Of a DNA stretch of 64,000 nt, positions 7,984 through 16,401 are shown in pieces; positions within the stretch are counted from its first letter, which is position 1, and each line of letters starts with the position of its first letter. The notes beneath the pieces are model-generated. The model was not told the DNA's origin. It saw only the letters and a program-made list of their open reading frames with translations, and did not search any database. The DNA is from Desulfobacterales bacterium (GTDB taxonomy: Bacteria; Desulfobacterota; Desulfobacteria; Desulfobacterales; JANQIE01): positions 1 to 64,000 of the forward strand of contig JANQIE010000178.1 in NCBI GenBank assembly GCA_028282295.1, in the 5' to 3' direction. The position numbers and the translations under genes were made by a program.

Positions 7984-9186
7984 ATGCGCCGTAAAGAAAT
8001 TAACACCCCCAAATCCGAACTCCGCCATCGCATCGACGCGTTGAAGCGCTGTATGGCGGCACACAATATCGATGCGACCCTGATTGTCCAAAATACGGAT
8101 CTGTTCTATTTTGCCGGCACCATTCAGCAGGGCCAGCTTTACGTTCCGGTTGATGACGTCCCCATCCTGATGGTGCACAAAAGCTATGCCAGGGCCAAGG
8201 CGGAATCAGCCATCGACCGCATCGTTCGGCTGAAGAGTCCGCGGCAAATCCCCACCCTGTTGAAAGATCACGGTTATGCCCGCCCCCGATCGCTGGGGCT
8301 GGAACTCGACGTGTTGCCGGCCAATCTTTATTTGAGCTATCAAAAACTCTTCGGTAAAACCCAACTAATGGATATCTCCCATGCCGTACGAACGATTCGG
8401 TCGGTGAAATCGGATTATGAATTGGCAATTTTGCGGCAAGCTGCCAAACTATCGGACAAGGTGGCCGCCGGGGTGAAAGAATTTCTGGCCGAAGGGCGAA
8501 CCGAACTCGAGGTGGCCGGTCAAGTGGAAGCCCGGGCGCGCAAACTGGGGCATCAGGGGATTGTACGCATGCGCTTGTTCGGCGCCGAGTTGTTTTACGG
8601 TCACCTATTGACCGGGCCGTCGGCGACGGTGCCAAGCTACCTGGCCTCACCCACGGGCGGCCATGGCGCCAGCCGGGCCGTGGCCCAGGGGGCCGGTTTT
8701 CGGGTCATCAAACGCAATGAACCGGTCTTGTTTGACTATGTTTTCGCCTACAAGGGCTATATCGCCGACAGTACGCGCATCTTTTCACTGGGTGATCCGC
8801 CGGATGAATTACTTCAAGCCCATGAAGACATGTTGGCGCTACAACAGGCTATTTGCGAAACCGCATGCCCGGATGCGGTAAGCGGCGATTTGTATGAAAC
8901 GGCCATCCAGTATGCCGCCGACCGGGGGTATGCCAACCACTTCATGGGGGCCGATGACGACCGGGTCCGATTTATCGGTCATGGCGTAGGATTGGAATTG
9001 GATGAATACCCGTTTTTGGCCAAACGGCAGCAAATGCAATTGGCCAAGGGAATGACTGTCGCGCTGGAACCCAAACTGATTTTTCCGGGTCTGGGGGTTG
9101 TTGGTATCGAAAACACGCACGTGGTTACTGACACAGGCTTGGAAGCATTGACCCGCTTTGATAACCGTGTCCAGATTGTCGATTAG
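7984..9186 (+). CDS. M24 family metallopeptidase (Xaa-Pro aminopeptidase type)
   Basis: A 400-residue cytoplasmic peptidase with the N-terminal creatinase-like domain (about 15-135) and the pita-bread catalytic domain. The five metal ligands are visible: D251 and D262 (FDYVFAYKGYIADSTRIF), H333 (GHGVGLELDEYPF), E362 (ALEPK) and E376 (GIENTHVV). The family removes an N-terminal residue preceding proline or acts on related small substrates. Its last codon overlaps the start of a half family C repeat. Confidence 0.9.
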   Translation: MRRKEINTPKSELRHRIDALKRCMAAHNIDATLIVQNTDLFYFAGTIQQGQLYVPVDDVPILMVHKSYARAKAESAIDRIVRLKSPRQIPTLLKDHGYARPRSLGLELDVLPANLYLSYQKLFGKTQLMDISHAVRTIRSVKSDYELAILRQAAKLSDKVAAGVKEFLAEGRTELEVAGQVEARARKLGHQGIVRMRLFGAELFYGHLLTGPSATVPSYLASPTGGHGASRAVAQGAGFRVIKRNEPVLFDYVFAYKGYIADSTRIFSLGDPPDELLQAHEDMLALQQAICETACPDAVSGDLYETAIQYAADRGYANHFMGADDDRVRFIGHGVGLELDEYPFLAKRQQMQLAKGMTVALEPKLIFPGLGVVGIENTHVVTDTGLEALTRFDNRVQIVD

Positions 9187-9204
9187 GGCCGCGGAAAAAA
9201 TAAA
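9186..9204 (+). repeat. Half copy of family C repeat on a stop codon
   Basis: GGGCCGCGGAAAAAATAAA is identical to the left end of the 3325-3451 palindrome. It starts on the last G of the TAG stop of the M24 gene; no second arm follows. Confidence 0.75.
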
Positions 9205-9207
9205 CGC

Positions 9208-10710
9208 TCAAATACATTTCACCAGGACCGCATCCGCCTGACGATGATCCAGGCGAATTCGGCTCCCGTCTTTTTTTTCGACCACCCAGGTGGATCCACC
9301 GTCGATTCGTTCACACATCGTAATCTGCTCGCCGTCCTTCAGGCTCAGGTCTTTGGCGGCAGTTAACACTTTTGCGACCACGCCGCTTCTGCCGCGATGG
9401 TAGTAACTTAAGGGGACCGGACGGTCGCCATGATTGCAAATCACGTCCTCCGGGATTTCCGTGCCGTGCGGGTCTTGCTCGGGATGGCCGAGCAGATCGT
9501 CCAGATATTCGATGGTACTGGTGTCGTGCATATGTTCCAGATGTTCGGCGCGCTCATGGATTTCCACCTCGGGAATCCCCACATGCTCCAAATAGGTTTC
9601 CCATAAGCGGTGCGATCGAATAATCCGCTTGGCCTCTGTACGTCCCTTTTCGGTCAACGCAATCGTGCCATCGTTGAGCGCCAAAAGCCCTTGCAACGCC
9701 AGATTTTTCAGACTGCGCCGGCGTTTGGATTGTATTTCGACATGCCTGTCGAGGTCTGACTCCGACAATTGCCCCTGACGGTACAACGCCGCCAGGATAT
9801 CTTCCATATCCTGCTGAGGGACCATGCGACGCCGTTGCAGCCAACGCGCCAACATGCCGTAGCGCGGCGCAACCAGCAAAACGACCAGAAACTGCAGTGT
9901 ACAAAAAAGCATGATAGCGCCGCCGCCGGCCGAGTCGAGCCAGATACAAAGATAAAGGCCGCCGACAACGCTGGTGACACCGAACAGCGCACTGAGCATC
10001 ATCATGCGGTCCAACCGATCGGACAACAGGTAAGCCGTGGCCGCCGGGGTGATCAACAGACCCACCACCAGGATGACGCCCACCATGCTGACGGCACTGA
10101 CAACCACCAGGGAGACACACGTGGTCAGTACATAGTCGATAAACACCACCGGCAGGCCGATGGACACCGCCATCACGGGATCAAAGCTGGTGATCTGAAA
10201 ATACCTGAAAAACAGAATAATAATCGACAGCACCGCCGCGGAGGTAATTGCCGAAGCCCAAAGATCGGCATCCGCCACCCCCAGCACATCCCCCATGATA
10301 AAATGCATCAGGTCGATATGAATGTAATTGCGGAAGATCGAAACCACCACCACCCCGGCGGCGAACACGCCGGTATACATGATGCCGATGGCCGTATCTT
10401 CCTTGATACGCGATACCCGGGAAACAAAACCGATCAGAACCACGGTCAGCACCGCCGCCAGCAGCGACCCGATCAACATGGACGGCGCATGCGCTTCGAT
10501 ACCGAACAGCAACTTCATAAACAGGTAACCACCGGCGACACCGGCAATCAGCGCGTGGGACAAAGCATCGCCCAAAAAGGACATGCGGCGCAACACCACC
10601 AAACAACCAACCACGCCGCTGACAATGGCGACCATGCTGCCGCCGATCAGGGACTTCTGGAAGAAGGTTTCCTGCAACGGCCCGAGAAACAAGTTGATCA
10701 GGGTATCCAT
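9208..10710 (-). CDS. Metal ABC transporter permease fused to a DtxR/MntR-type repressor
   Basis: A 500-residue fusion. Residues 1-285 are an ABC-3 permease with about eight or nine membrane segments (MRRMSFLGDALSHA-type N-terminal loop, GLLITPAATAYL). Residues about 300-420 are a DtxR/MntR repressor: an HTH starting MEDILAALY, then the metal and dimer region with H367, E371, H385, E389, E392 and H393. A FeoA/SH3-like tail follows (about 428-500). Glu at 389, where DtxR has Cys102, matches MntR and suggests Mn(II). Chlamydial YtgCR is a known fusion of this kind, cleaved to free the repressor. It is last in the operon, after the ATPase (6-bp gap), with AAGGAGCG upstream. Confidence 0.93.
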   Translation of the reverse strand: MDTLINLFLGPLQETFFQKSLIGGSMVAIVSGVVGCLVVLRRMSFLGDALSHALIAGVAGGYLFMKLLFGIEAHAPSMLIGSLLAAVLTVVLIGFVSRVSRIKEDTAIGIMYTGVFAAGVVVVSIFRNYIHIDLMHFIMGDVLGVADADLWASAITSAAVLSIIILFFRYFQITSFDPVMAVSIGLPVVFIDYVLTTCVSLVVVSAVSMVGVILVVGLLITPAATAYLLSDRLDRMMMLSALFGVTSVVGGLYLCIWLDSAGGGAIMLFCTLQFLVVLLVAPRYGMLARWLQRRRMVPQQDMEDILAALYRQGQLSESDLDRHVEIQSKRRRSLKNLALQGLLALNDGTIALTEKGRTEAKRIIRSHRLWETYLEHVGIPEVEIHERAEHLEHMHDTSTIEYLDDLLGHPEQDPHGTEIPEDVICNHGDRPVPLSYYHRGRSGVVAKVLTAAKDLSLKDGEQITMCERIDGGSTWVVEKKDGSRIRLDHRQADAVLVKCI

Positions 10711-10716
10711 GCCGTT

Positions 10717-11484
10717 TTAACGCTCCTTCTTGATTAAATTCGAAAAGACCCGCAAGCGGCCTTCGTAAACCTGGCTCAACAAATCTTCCTGCAACACGGC
10801 ACGCGGCGGGCCGTAGGCATACAATCGCTGTTTGATCAAAATCAAACGGTCGAAGTATTCCCCGGCAGTGGTCAGGTCATGATGAACCACGACCAAAGTT
10901 CGTCCCGAGGCTTTGGCATTTTCAAGCACATCCAGAATCGCCCGCTCGGTAGCCGCGTCGACACCGGCGAAGGGCTCGTCCAGCAACAAAATATCGGAAC
11001 CTTGCGCCAATGCCCGCGCCATGAATACCCGCTGCTGCTGACCGCCCGACAGTTGGCCGATCTGGCGGTCCTTGAATTCGCTCATCCGCACCATTTCCAG
11101 GGCTTCGTCCACGATACGCCAATCATCGGGCGAGGGGTCGGTGTACCAGGGGATATGCCCGTAGCGTCCCATCATCGCCACCTCTTTCACGCGGACCGGG
11201 AAATCCCAGTCCACGGCGCCCCGCTGGGGAACGTAGGCGACCAATCCCTTGGCTTTCTCGGCGGACACCCCTTGAATGGCTACGGTTCCCATATCCCGTT
11301 TTACAAAACCGAGAATTGCCTTGATAAATGTCGACTTACCAGCGCCATTGGGTCCGATGACCCCAATCAACAGCCCTTTCTCGATACTCAGGGTCACATC
11401 CAGAAGTGCTGGTTTGGGGCCATAGCTGACAGTTAGATTTTCAACCTGAATGGCTGGCCGGGTGGCTTGTGCGTTAGTGGTCAT
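10717..11484 (-). CDS. Metal ABC transporter ATP-binding protein
   Basis: A 255-residue ATPase energising the Mn/Zn/Fe uptake system of this operon. Seen: Walker A GPNGAGKS, signature LSGGQQQR, Walker B DILLLDEP and the H-loop VVHHD. The start ATG 11484 (AGGAG upstream) overlaps the end of the preceding gene by 11 bp, which implies translational coupling. A longer in-frame start at 11535 would lie deep in that gene and is less likely. Confidence 0.93.
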   Translation of the reverse strand: MTTNAQATRPAIQVENLTVSYGPKPALLDVTLSIEKGLLIGVIGPNGAGKSTFIKAILGFVKRDMGTVAIQGVSAEKAKGLVAYVPQRGAVDWDFPVRVKEVAMMGRYGHIPWYTDPSPDDWRIVDEALEMVRMSEFKDRQIGQLSGGQQQRVFMARALAQGSDILLLDEPFAGVDAATERAILDVLENAKASGRTLVVVHHDLTTAGEYFDRLILIKQRLYAYGPPRAVLQEDLLSQVYEGRLRVFSNLIKKER

Positions 11485-11980
11485 GGCCGTCCTGCTCCTG
11501 TTCAGCTTCAATGGCAAACCGGAACGATTGCGCAATGTTCTCCCCCGGAGCGGCCCAGTAGGTCTGTTCCTTCAGGACCTGCTCATCTTTATAAAGCTGC
11601 ACTCGTACGGCCTGAGCCCCGTTGGTGGTCTGGAGCGGCGGACTGGCCTGGATAAACAGTTCGTTGGCCCCCACCTTCAAACCATCGGTCAATTCAACCC
11701 GAACCGGCTCTCCCGCGATGATGCCCCCGGTCTTCGATATGATCGTATGGGCCCCCAACCGCACGACCAACGCCGCCGGTGATTCACCATCCACCATCAG
11801 CGCAAAAGGGTCGGGTTCGGCCGTGAACGTCGTGGTCAGGCTTAAAATGTAACGGCCGGCAGCCTTCTCCAAATGAATCGCTGCTGGCTGCACCATTGCG
11901 GCGGTATCGCGCTGTTGCATATAAAACGTCAACCCGCCGACAAACATCCCCCAAATTACCAGCACCCAGATAATACGCAC
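11474..11980 (-). CDS. Membrane-anchored periplasmic protein of metal-uptake operon, unknown
   Basis: 168 residues from GTG 11980 (AGGGGG nine bases upstream; a TTG at 11986 is too close to it). One N-terminal membrane segment (about 2-20), then a beta-rich domain, probably periplasmic, without recognised family motifs. The last seven residues, EQDGHDH, are acidic and His-bearing and could bind metal. It sits between the solute-binding protein and the ATPase genes, so a metal-delivery accessory role is an inference from position. Confidence 0.75.
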   Translation of the reverse strand: MRIIWVLVIWGMFVGGLTFYMQQRDTAAMVQPAAIHLEKAAGRYILSLTTTFTAEPDPFALMVDGESPAALVVRLGAHTIISKTGGIIAGEPVRVELTDGLKVGANELFIQASPPLQTTNGAQAVRVQLYKDEQVLKEQTYWAAPGENIAQSFRFAIEAEQEQDGHDH

Positions 11981-12036
11981 AACCAACGCCCCCTGATTAT
12001 GAATTGCGGCTTACAAACAAAACGCAATACAGTCGG

Positions 12037-12960
12037 TCACTTCAGCGCCTCAATGATGGTGAGAACATTTTCCCGCATCATGCCGATATAGGTCTCGCCG
12101 GCGGTTCCGGCTTCCCCCATTGAATCCGAATACAAGCTGCCGCCGATTTTCACGCCGGCATCCCGCGCGATTTCACGAATCAATTTAGGATTTACACTGG
12201 TCTCCACAAAAACCGCTTTGGCGCCGAAGCTGCGAATCGATTCGATTACCTGTTTGCGACGCTGGGGAGTCATCCCGCCACCGACCTCGCTACCGGTGGA
12301 CCAACCGACCGGCGCCAAACTCAGGTAGTTGTTCTGGGGATTGAATTTGTACTCGTTGCAAAAATAATTGAAGGCATCGTGGCTGGTTACCAGAATTCGT
12401 TTTTGCGGTTCAATTTGATTGACCTGTTCCCGAATCCAGGCATCAAGAACCCTGAGTTGCTGTAGATAAAGCTTGGCCCGGGCTTGATACGTCGATTTAC
12501 CCTCGGCATCCAGACGGCCCATCGCTTTGACGATATTGTTGACATAAACCGCCGCATTACGGGGTGTAAACCAGGAATGCGGGTCGGCGATTTTCTGGCC
12601 GCCTTCTTCAATATCAATCGGTCGTATGCCTTCGGTGCAGGTTACCAGGGGTTTATTGGCATCGCGGGCCAGGGTCGCCATCCAGTTTTTACCTTCCAGA
12701 TGCATGCCATTTTGTAATGCCAGATCAGCACCCAAGACAGCCTTGGCATCTTGCGGCGTCGGGATATAAGTATGAGGATCGGCACCCGGTGCAAGGATGG
12801 ATTTGACAACGCAACGGTCGCCGACAATCTGCCGCGCAAAATCGGCAATCTGTGTGGTGGAACAAACCAGGATGGGACGAGACTCGGCAGCGAACGCATG
12901 TAGCGATGCGCCCATACATATACCGGTAAGGATCAAGCAGTAGCATAAAAGCTTTTTCAT
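12037..12960 (-). CDS. Metal ABC transporter substrate-binding protein (ZnuA/TroA cluster A-I)
   Basis: A 307-residue periplasmic protein with a signal peptide (MKKLLCYCLILTGICMGASL). The expected metal ligands are visible: His in DPHTYIPT, His in ADPHSWFTP, His in VTSHDAFNYF and Asp in LYSDSMG. His/His/His/Asp fits Zn or Mn binding proteins. The His-rich loop usual in ZnuA is absent, which together with the MntR-like partner favours Mn, though this is not proven. ATG 12960 has GGAGG at good spacing. First gene of the operon. Confidence 0.92.
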   Translation of the reverse strand: MKKLLCYCLILTGICMGASLHAFAAESRPILVCSTTQIADFARQIVGDRCVVKSILAPGADPHTYIPTPQDAKAVLGADLALQNGMHLEGKNWMATLARDANKPLVTCTEGIRPIDIEEGGQKIADPHSWFTPRNAAVYVNNIVKAMGRLDAEGKSTYQARAKLYLQQLRVLDAWIREQVNQIEPQKRILVTSHDAFNYFCNEYKFNPQNNYLSLAPVGWSTGSEVGGGMTPQRRKQVIESIRSFGAKAVFVETSVNPKLIREIARDAGVKIGGSLYSDSMGEAGTAGETYIGMMRENVLTIIEALK

Positions 12961-13045
12961 CAGGGCCTCCAACTGTTCTTTCGCTTATTTTTTTATTAAT
13001 TTCAGTTTGTTATCAAAAAAAATCCGGAAACATTTTAAGGGTGAC

Positions 13046-13074
13046 ACTATAATTAAGTTTTGGCCAAATATCAA
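13046..13074 (-). promoter_or_regulatory. Sigma70 promoter of the metal ABC operon, with a palindrome in the spacer
   Basis: Minus strand: -35 TTGATA (13074-13069), 17-bp spacer, -10 TATAGT (13051-13046). The spacer contains the 10-bp palindrome TTTGGCCAAA (13059-13068), a reasonable operator candidate for the repressor fused to the permease. Binding is not demonstrated. Confidence 0.65.
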
Positions 13075-13080
13075 CCAAAG

Positions 13081-13307
13081 CATCAGGATCTCCAAGGCAA
13101 TCGCATCTGGAAACCTGGAGAGCACATCCGAAAAAAACAATTAGATAACTGCCTCAAATGCTAAAAACCCGCCAAAACACTCCTCAGAGGTTAAATGACG
13201 GGCCATAAAACAAGACCTTACTTATTTTTTTGGTGGATTTTAGTTTCTTTGTGTGTTCAGTGCACATACGCACGCGACTCAAACAAGAAACTAAAGAAAT
13301 AATGACC
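13081..13307. other. Non-coding stretch between operons
   Basis: About 230 bp between the metal operon promoter and the rpsI 3' hairpin. No supported ORF, repeat or RNA gene seen. Confidence 0.4.
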
Positions 13308-13340
13308 AAGGGAGAACCTGCCAGAATGGCGGCCTCCCTT
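13308..13340 (-). terminator. 3' hairpin after rpsI
   Basis: Arms AAGGGAG / CTCCCTT with an inner GCCA/TGGC stem, about 30 bp past the rpsI stop. A T-rich but interrupted tract follows on the minus strand, so this is a weak intrinsic terminator at best. Confidence 0.5.
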
Positions 13341-13371
13341 AATCCGAAGAAATGATATGCCTTTATAAAAA

Positions 13372-13767
13372 CTAGCGCTTGGAGAATTGGAAACGGGCAC
13401 GCGCGCCTTTTTGCCCGTATTTCTTTCGTTCTTTGCAGCGAGGGTCACGCCGGACAAATCCGGCTCTTTTCAACTCTATCCGCAGTTCCGGGTTGGCGAC
13501 AATGAGGGCTCGTGTGATACCGTGCCGAATCGCCCCGGCTTGCCCGGTAATGCCGCCGCCCAACACACTGATTCTGATATCGTAGGAATCGGCGGTATTG
13601 GTCAGTTCCAAAGGTTGTTTAACGATGGCCCGTGCCGTGCCGAACGGGAAATAATTCTCGAACGGACGATTGTTGACGGTAATCTTACCACTGCCCGGCA
13701 CCAACCAGGTTTTGGCGATGGCGCTTTTGCGTCGGCCGGTAGCGTAAAATTCATTCTCCTTGTTCAT
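13372..13767 (-). CDS. rpsI: 30S ribosomal protein S9
   Basis: 131 residues of normal S9 length. Begins with [12 protein letters not shown], contains [15 protein letters not shown], and ends in the basic tail [17 protein letters not shown] that reaches the P-site tRNA. It follows rplM as in most bacteria. Confidence 0.98.
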   Translation of the reverse strand: MNKENEFYATGRRKSAIAKTWLVPGSGKITVNNRPFENYFPFGTARAIVKQPLELTNTADSYDIRISVLGGGITGQAGAIRHGITRALIVANPELRIELKRAGFVRRDPRCKERKKYGQKGARARFQFSKR

Positions 13768-13803
13768 GCAACACCCCGATATTTTTTAAGTCGATTTTTG
13801 GAT

Positions 13804-14238
13804 TTAGATTTCAAGAACTTCCGGCTGTTGGGCGACGTGCGGATGCTGCTCGCTGGCGTAAACCTTGAGCTTTTTGAAAATTTGACGGCCCAAGCGATTT
13901 TTCGGCAGCATGCCCTTGACGGCGAAGCGGACCAGCTCCTCGGGTTTCTTTTCCATGAGCTTGCGGGCCGTGATGCTTTTTAATCCCCCCACGTAACCAC
14001 TGTGACGATGATATTGCTTTTGATCCCACTTGTTTCCGGTCAAAACCACTTTGTCGGCATTGATGACAATAACGTGGTCCCCCATGTCGACATGGGGGGT
14101 GAACAGGGGATTGTGTTTGCCACGTAAACGGGCTGCAACAACCGTCGCCAGTCTGCCGAGAACAGCGTCCTTGGCGTCTACGACCCACCATTTGTTTGAT
14201 CGATCACTCGCATTTGCACTGTAAGTATATTTTTTCAC
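13804..14238 (-). CDS. rplM: 50S ribosomal protein L13
   Basis: 144 residues of normal L13 length with [19 protein letters not shown] near the N-terminus, [16 protein letters not shown] and [14 protein letters not shown]. It starts at GTG 14238 with AGGAG upstream. First gene of the conserved rplM-rpsI operon. Confidence 0.98.
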   Translation of the reverse strand: MKKYTYSANASDRSNKWWVVDAKDAVLGRLATVVAARLRGKHNPLFTPHVDMGDHVIVINADKVVLTGNKWDQKQYHRHSGYVGGLKSITARKLMEKKPEELVRFAVKGMLPKNRLGRQIFKKLKVYASEQHPHVAQQPEVLEI

Positions 14239-14271
14239 GGCTCTTCACTCCTCTGTGTTCAGAATCTGGGA

Positions 14272-14300
14272 CTTTTAAATAAATTCAGGCGCGCTGTCAA
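14272..14300 (-). promoter_or_regulatory. Promoter of rplM-rpsI
   Basis: Minus strand TTGACA (14300-14295), then 16-17 bp to a weak TTAAAA/TAAAAG -10, about 35 bp before the rplM start. Confidence 0.5.
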
Positions 14301-14415
14301 GCAAAAATTCGTTCAACCGACAGAATTTTCATCCATTTGCGACCGGGTCTCTCATCGCGACATCGCATTGACTTAAATCGTTGAAATCTCTATACAGAAA
14401 AAAAGGAATAATGAC

Positions 14416-15018
14416 ATGCCGCACCTGGAAATCGAGGTTAAATTTTTTTTGCCACAACTTGATCCCGTTCGTGATCGCCTGCTGCAAATGGGTGCCGTCT
14501 CGATGGGGCGACACCGGGAGTACAACCTCCGGTATGAAGATCAGCACCAAAGCCTGTTGCGCCGCAAAGCCCTTTTGCGGTTACGCCGCGATAGCCGTGC
14601 CCATTTAACCTTCAAAGCGCCTCCGGCAGTGCCCGACGACCAGTTCAAGGTGCTACAGGAACTCGAGGTTCAAATCAGCGATTTTGACACAATGGATGCC
14701 ATTTTGCAGGCGCTCGGGTATCATCGCGAACAGGTCTATGAAAAATGGCGCGAAACCCTGACACTGAAGCAACTCAAATGCTGTTTGGATACCATGCCTT
14801 TCGGCAATTTCCTTGAATTGGAGGGCTCGCGTGACCGGATACAATCGGTTGCCGAAAAACTGGCTTTGGAATGGCCGGAGCGAATCCTGCAAAACTACCT
14901 TGAAATCTTCACCCGACTGAAAAACGAATACAACTTGCCGTTCAACGACGTTACCTTCGCCAACTTTGGAAATCACCCGGTTGACCCGGCCGCTTGCCTG
15001 CAACAGTTAAACCGATGA
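14416..15018 (+). CDS. CYTH domain protein (class IV adenylate cyclase / thiamine triphosphatase-like)
   Basis: 200 residues with the CYTH signature EIEVKF at 4-9 and further acidic/basic strands (LRLRRDSRAHLTFKAP, ELEVQISDFD, LELEGSRDRI) forming the triphosphate tunnel. Members hydrolyse or cyclise triphosphates using two metals; the actual substrate cannot be told. AAAAGGAA lies upstream. Its stop overlaps the next start as ATGA, implying coupling. Confidence 0.87.
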   Translation: MPHLEIEVKFFLPQLDPVRDRLLQMGAVSMGRHREYNLRYEDQHQSLLRRKALLRLRRDSRAHLTFKAPPAVPDDQFKVLQELEVQISDFDTMDAILQALGYHREQVYEKWRETLTLKQLKCCLDTMPFGNFLELEGSRDRIQSVAEKLALEWPERILQNYLEIFTRLKNEYNLPFNDVTFANFGNHPVDPAACLQQLNR

Positions 15019-15878
15019 CCTTACCAGTACCACCGCGGCAACCGGCGCCCGATTCACTTAAATCAGCGGATTTTACGCTGATGACCATGAATTTGCGCTT
15101 TGGCCTGGCTGACGACGGTCCCAATAGCTGGCACCACCGCAAGGCAAGCGTGCAGGCCCTGTTACGGGAACACACCGCTGATTTCATGTGTTTTCAGGAG
15201 GTCAATGATTTTCAAGCGGCTTTCTTAACAAAGATTTTGAAGGACTATAAATTGATCGGCCAGAGATGTCCAGCGCCCGATTTCTGGCAAAACAATCTTA
15301 TTTTTTACCACTCACAATGGACCTGCGAGCAAAGAACACATTTCTTTCTCAGCCCAACACCGGATATTCCAAGCCGTGACCGCGCCAGCAAATGGCCGCG
15401 CCAATGCACAATGGGCATGTTCGCCCACGCCGACCGCCGACTGATTTGCACAACTACCCACTTTGACTTTGCGCAAGCAGTGCAACTCAGCAGCGCACGT
15501 CTAATCATGAAACGGCTTGAACGCCTGCCCCACAATCTGCCGACCCTGGTCGCGGGCGACTTTAACGCCACACCGGACAGCCCTGCCCATCGACTGTTCA
15601 ACGCCACACAAGAAAAGCCCGCCGAGTCGCAATCCACCGGATTCAAAAACGCATTTGCCGGGTCCTATCCCGGGACCTATCATGACTTTACCGGCAAAGT
15701 GGCGGGCAAACACATCGATTGGGTGTTATGGCGTGGTGCGTTGCGGTTGGTGTACCGGAAGGTTATCCGGGATGATTTTAACGGCGTTTTTCCCTCGGAT
15801 CATTATCCCTTGAAGGTCGGCTTTGCATGGATGGATCAATTCTTGTCCGCACCGTCTTCATCTGGTGCGGATTTGTAG
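15015..15878 (+). CDS. Endonuclease/exonuclease/phosphatase (EEP) family protein
   Basis: 287 residues from ATG 15015, chosen because it gives a 4-bp ATGA overlap with the CYTH gene. Seen: MTMNLRFG (Asn of the active site), CFQEVN (metal Glu), THFDFA, LVAGDFNATPDS and SDHYPLKVGF (catalytic Asp-His). No signal peptide, so probably cytoplasmic. Substrate unknown (nucleic acid or phosphoester). Confidence 0.85.
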   Translation: MTLPVPPRQPAPDSLKSADFTLMTMNLRFGLADDGPNSWHHRKASVQALLREHTADFMCFQEVNDFQAAFLTKILKDYKLIGQRCPAPDFWQNNLIFYHSQWTCEQRTHFFLSPTPDIPSRDRASKWPRQCTMGMFAHADRRLICTTTHFDFAQAVQLSSARLIMKRLERLPHNLPTLVAGDFNATPDSPAHRLFNATQEKPAESQSTGFKNAFAGSYPGTYHDFTGKVAGKHIDWVLWRGALRLVYRKVIRDDFNGVFPSDHYPLKVGFAWMDQFLSAPSSSGADL

Positions 15879-15951
15879 CAATGCGTAACATATAGACCGT
15901 TTGTGGCGATAAACCGCCCGTTTACGGCAAGTTTGCTCACAGCCGCCCACA

Positions 15952-16356
15952 TCAGGCGGATTGGGGCTCAACTTCCTTGGCTTTGTTGCGCGAAGAAGAA
16001 AAAAAACGGCTGCCGGTTTTATTCTCCTTGACTTTGATACAGGTTACTTCCGCATCCAAAATACCGCCGGCTTCGACAACGAGATCCTTGCAGACCACCT
16101 TGCCGCTGCAGCTTCCGGTGGATAAAATAATCAACTCGTCCGAGGCGCGAATCTCGCCCTCGAATTTACCGCCGATGGTGATGCTCGACACCTTGGTGTC
16201 GGCATACAGCGCGCCCTCCTCGGCCACAATAACACTTTTCCCCTCCAAGGTGCCCTTGATCGTCCCCTTGATAATCAAACGCCCGGTACAATTAATCGTA
16301 CCATCCATGGTCAAGCCTTTGTCGATTATCGAAAAATGCTTTGCGTCTTTTGCCAC
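15952..16356 (-). CDS. Bactofilin (CcmA/BacA family)
   Basis: 134 residues. The central region (about 12-108) is a run of short beta repeats (GTINCTGRLIIKGTIKGTLEG) typical of the bactofilin beta-helix, with short polar tails for polymerisation. Bactofilins form cytoplasmic filaments that position wall enzymes. GTG start with AAGGAG upstream. Last gene of a probable four-gene leftward cluster with a Csd4-like and a Csd6-like wall hydrolase, as in helical Helicobacter. Confidence 0.93.
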   Translation of the reverse strand: MAKDAKHFSIIDKGLTMDGTINCTGRLIIKGTIKGTLEGKSVIVAEEGALYADTKVSSITIGGKFEGEIRASDELIILSTGSCSGKVVCKDLVVEAGGILDAEVTCIKVKENKTGSRFFSSSRNKAKEVEPQSA

Positions 16357-16401
16357 GGTTTATCTCCTTGTCATTCCGTGTGGATTGATTTTACATAACT
16401 T

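Noticed and set aside
9769-10737. Long rightward ORF opposite the permease-repressor gene
   Set aside because: The product is His/Gln/Asp-rich low complexity, the usual antisense shadow of a hydrophobic GC-rich gene.
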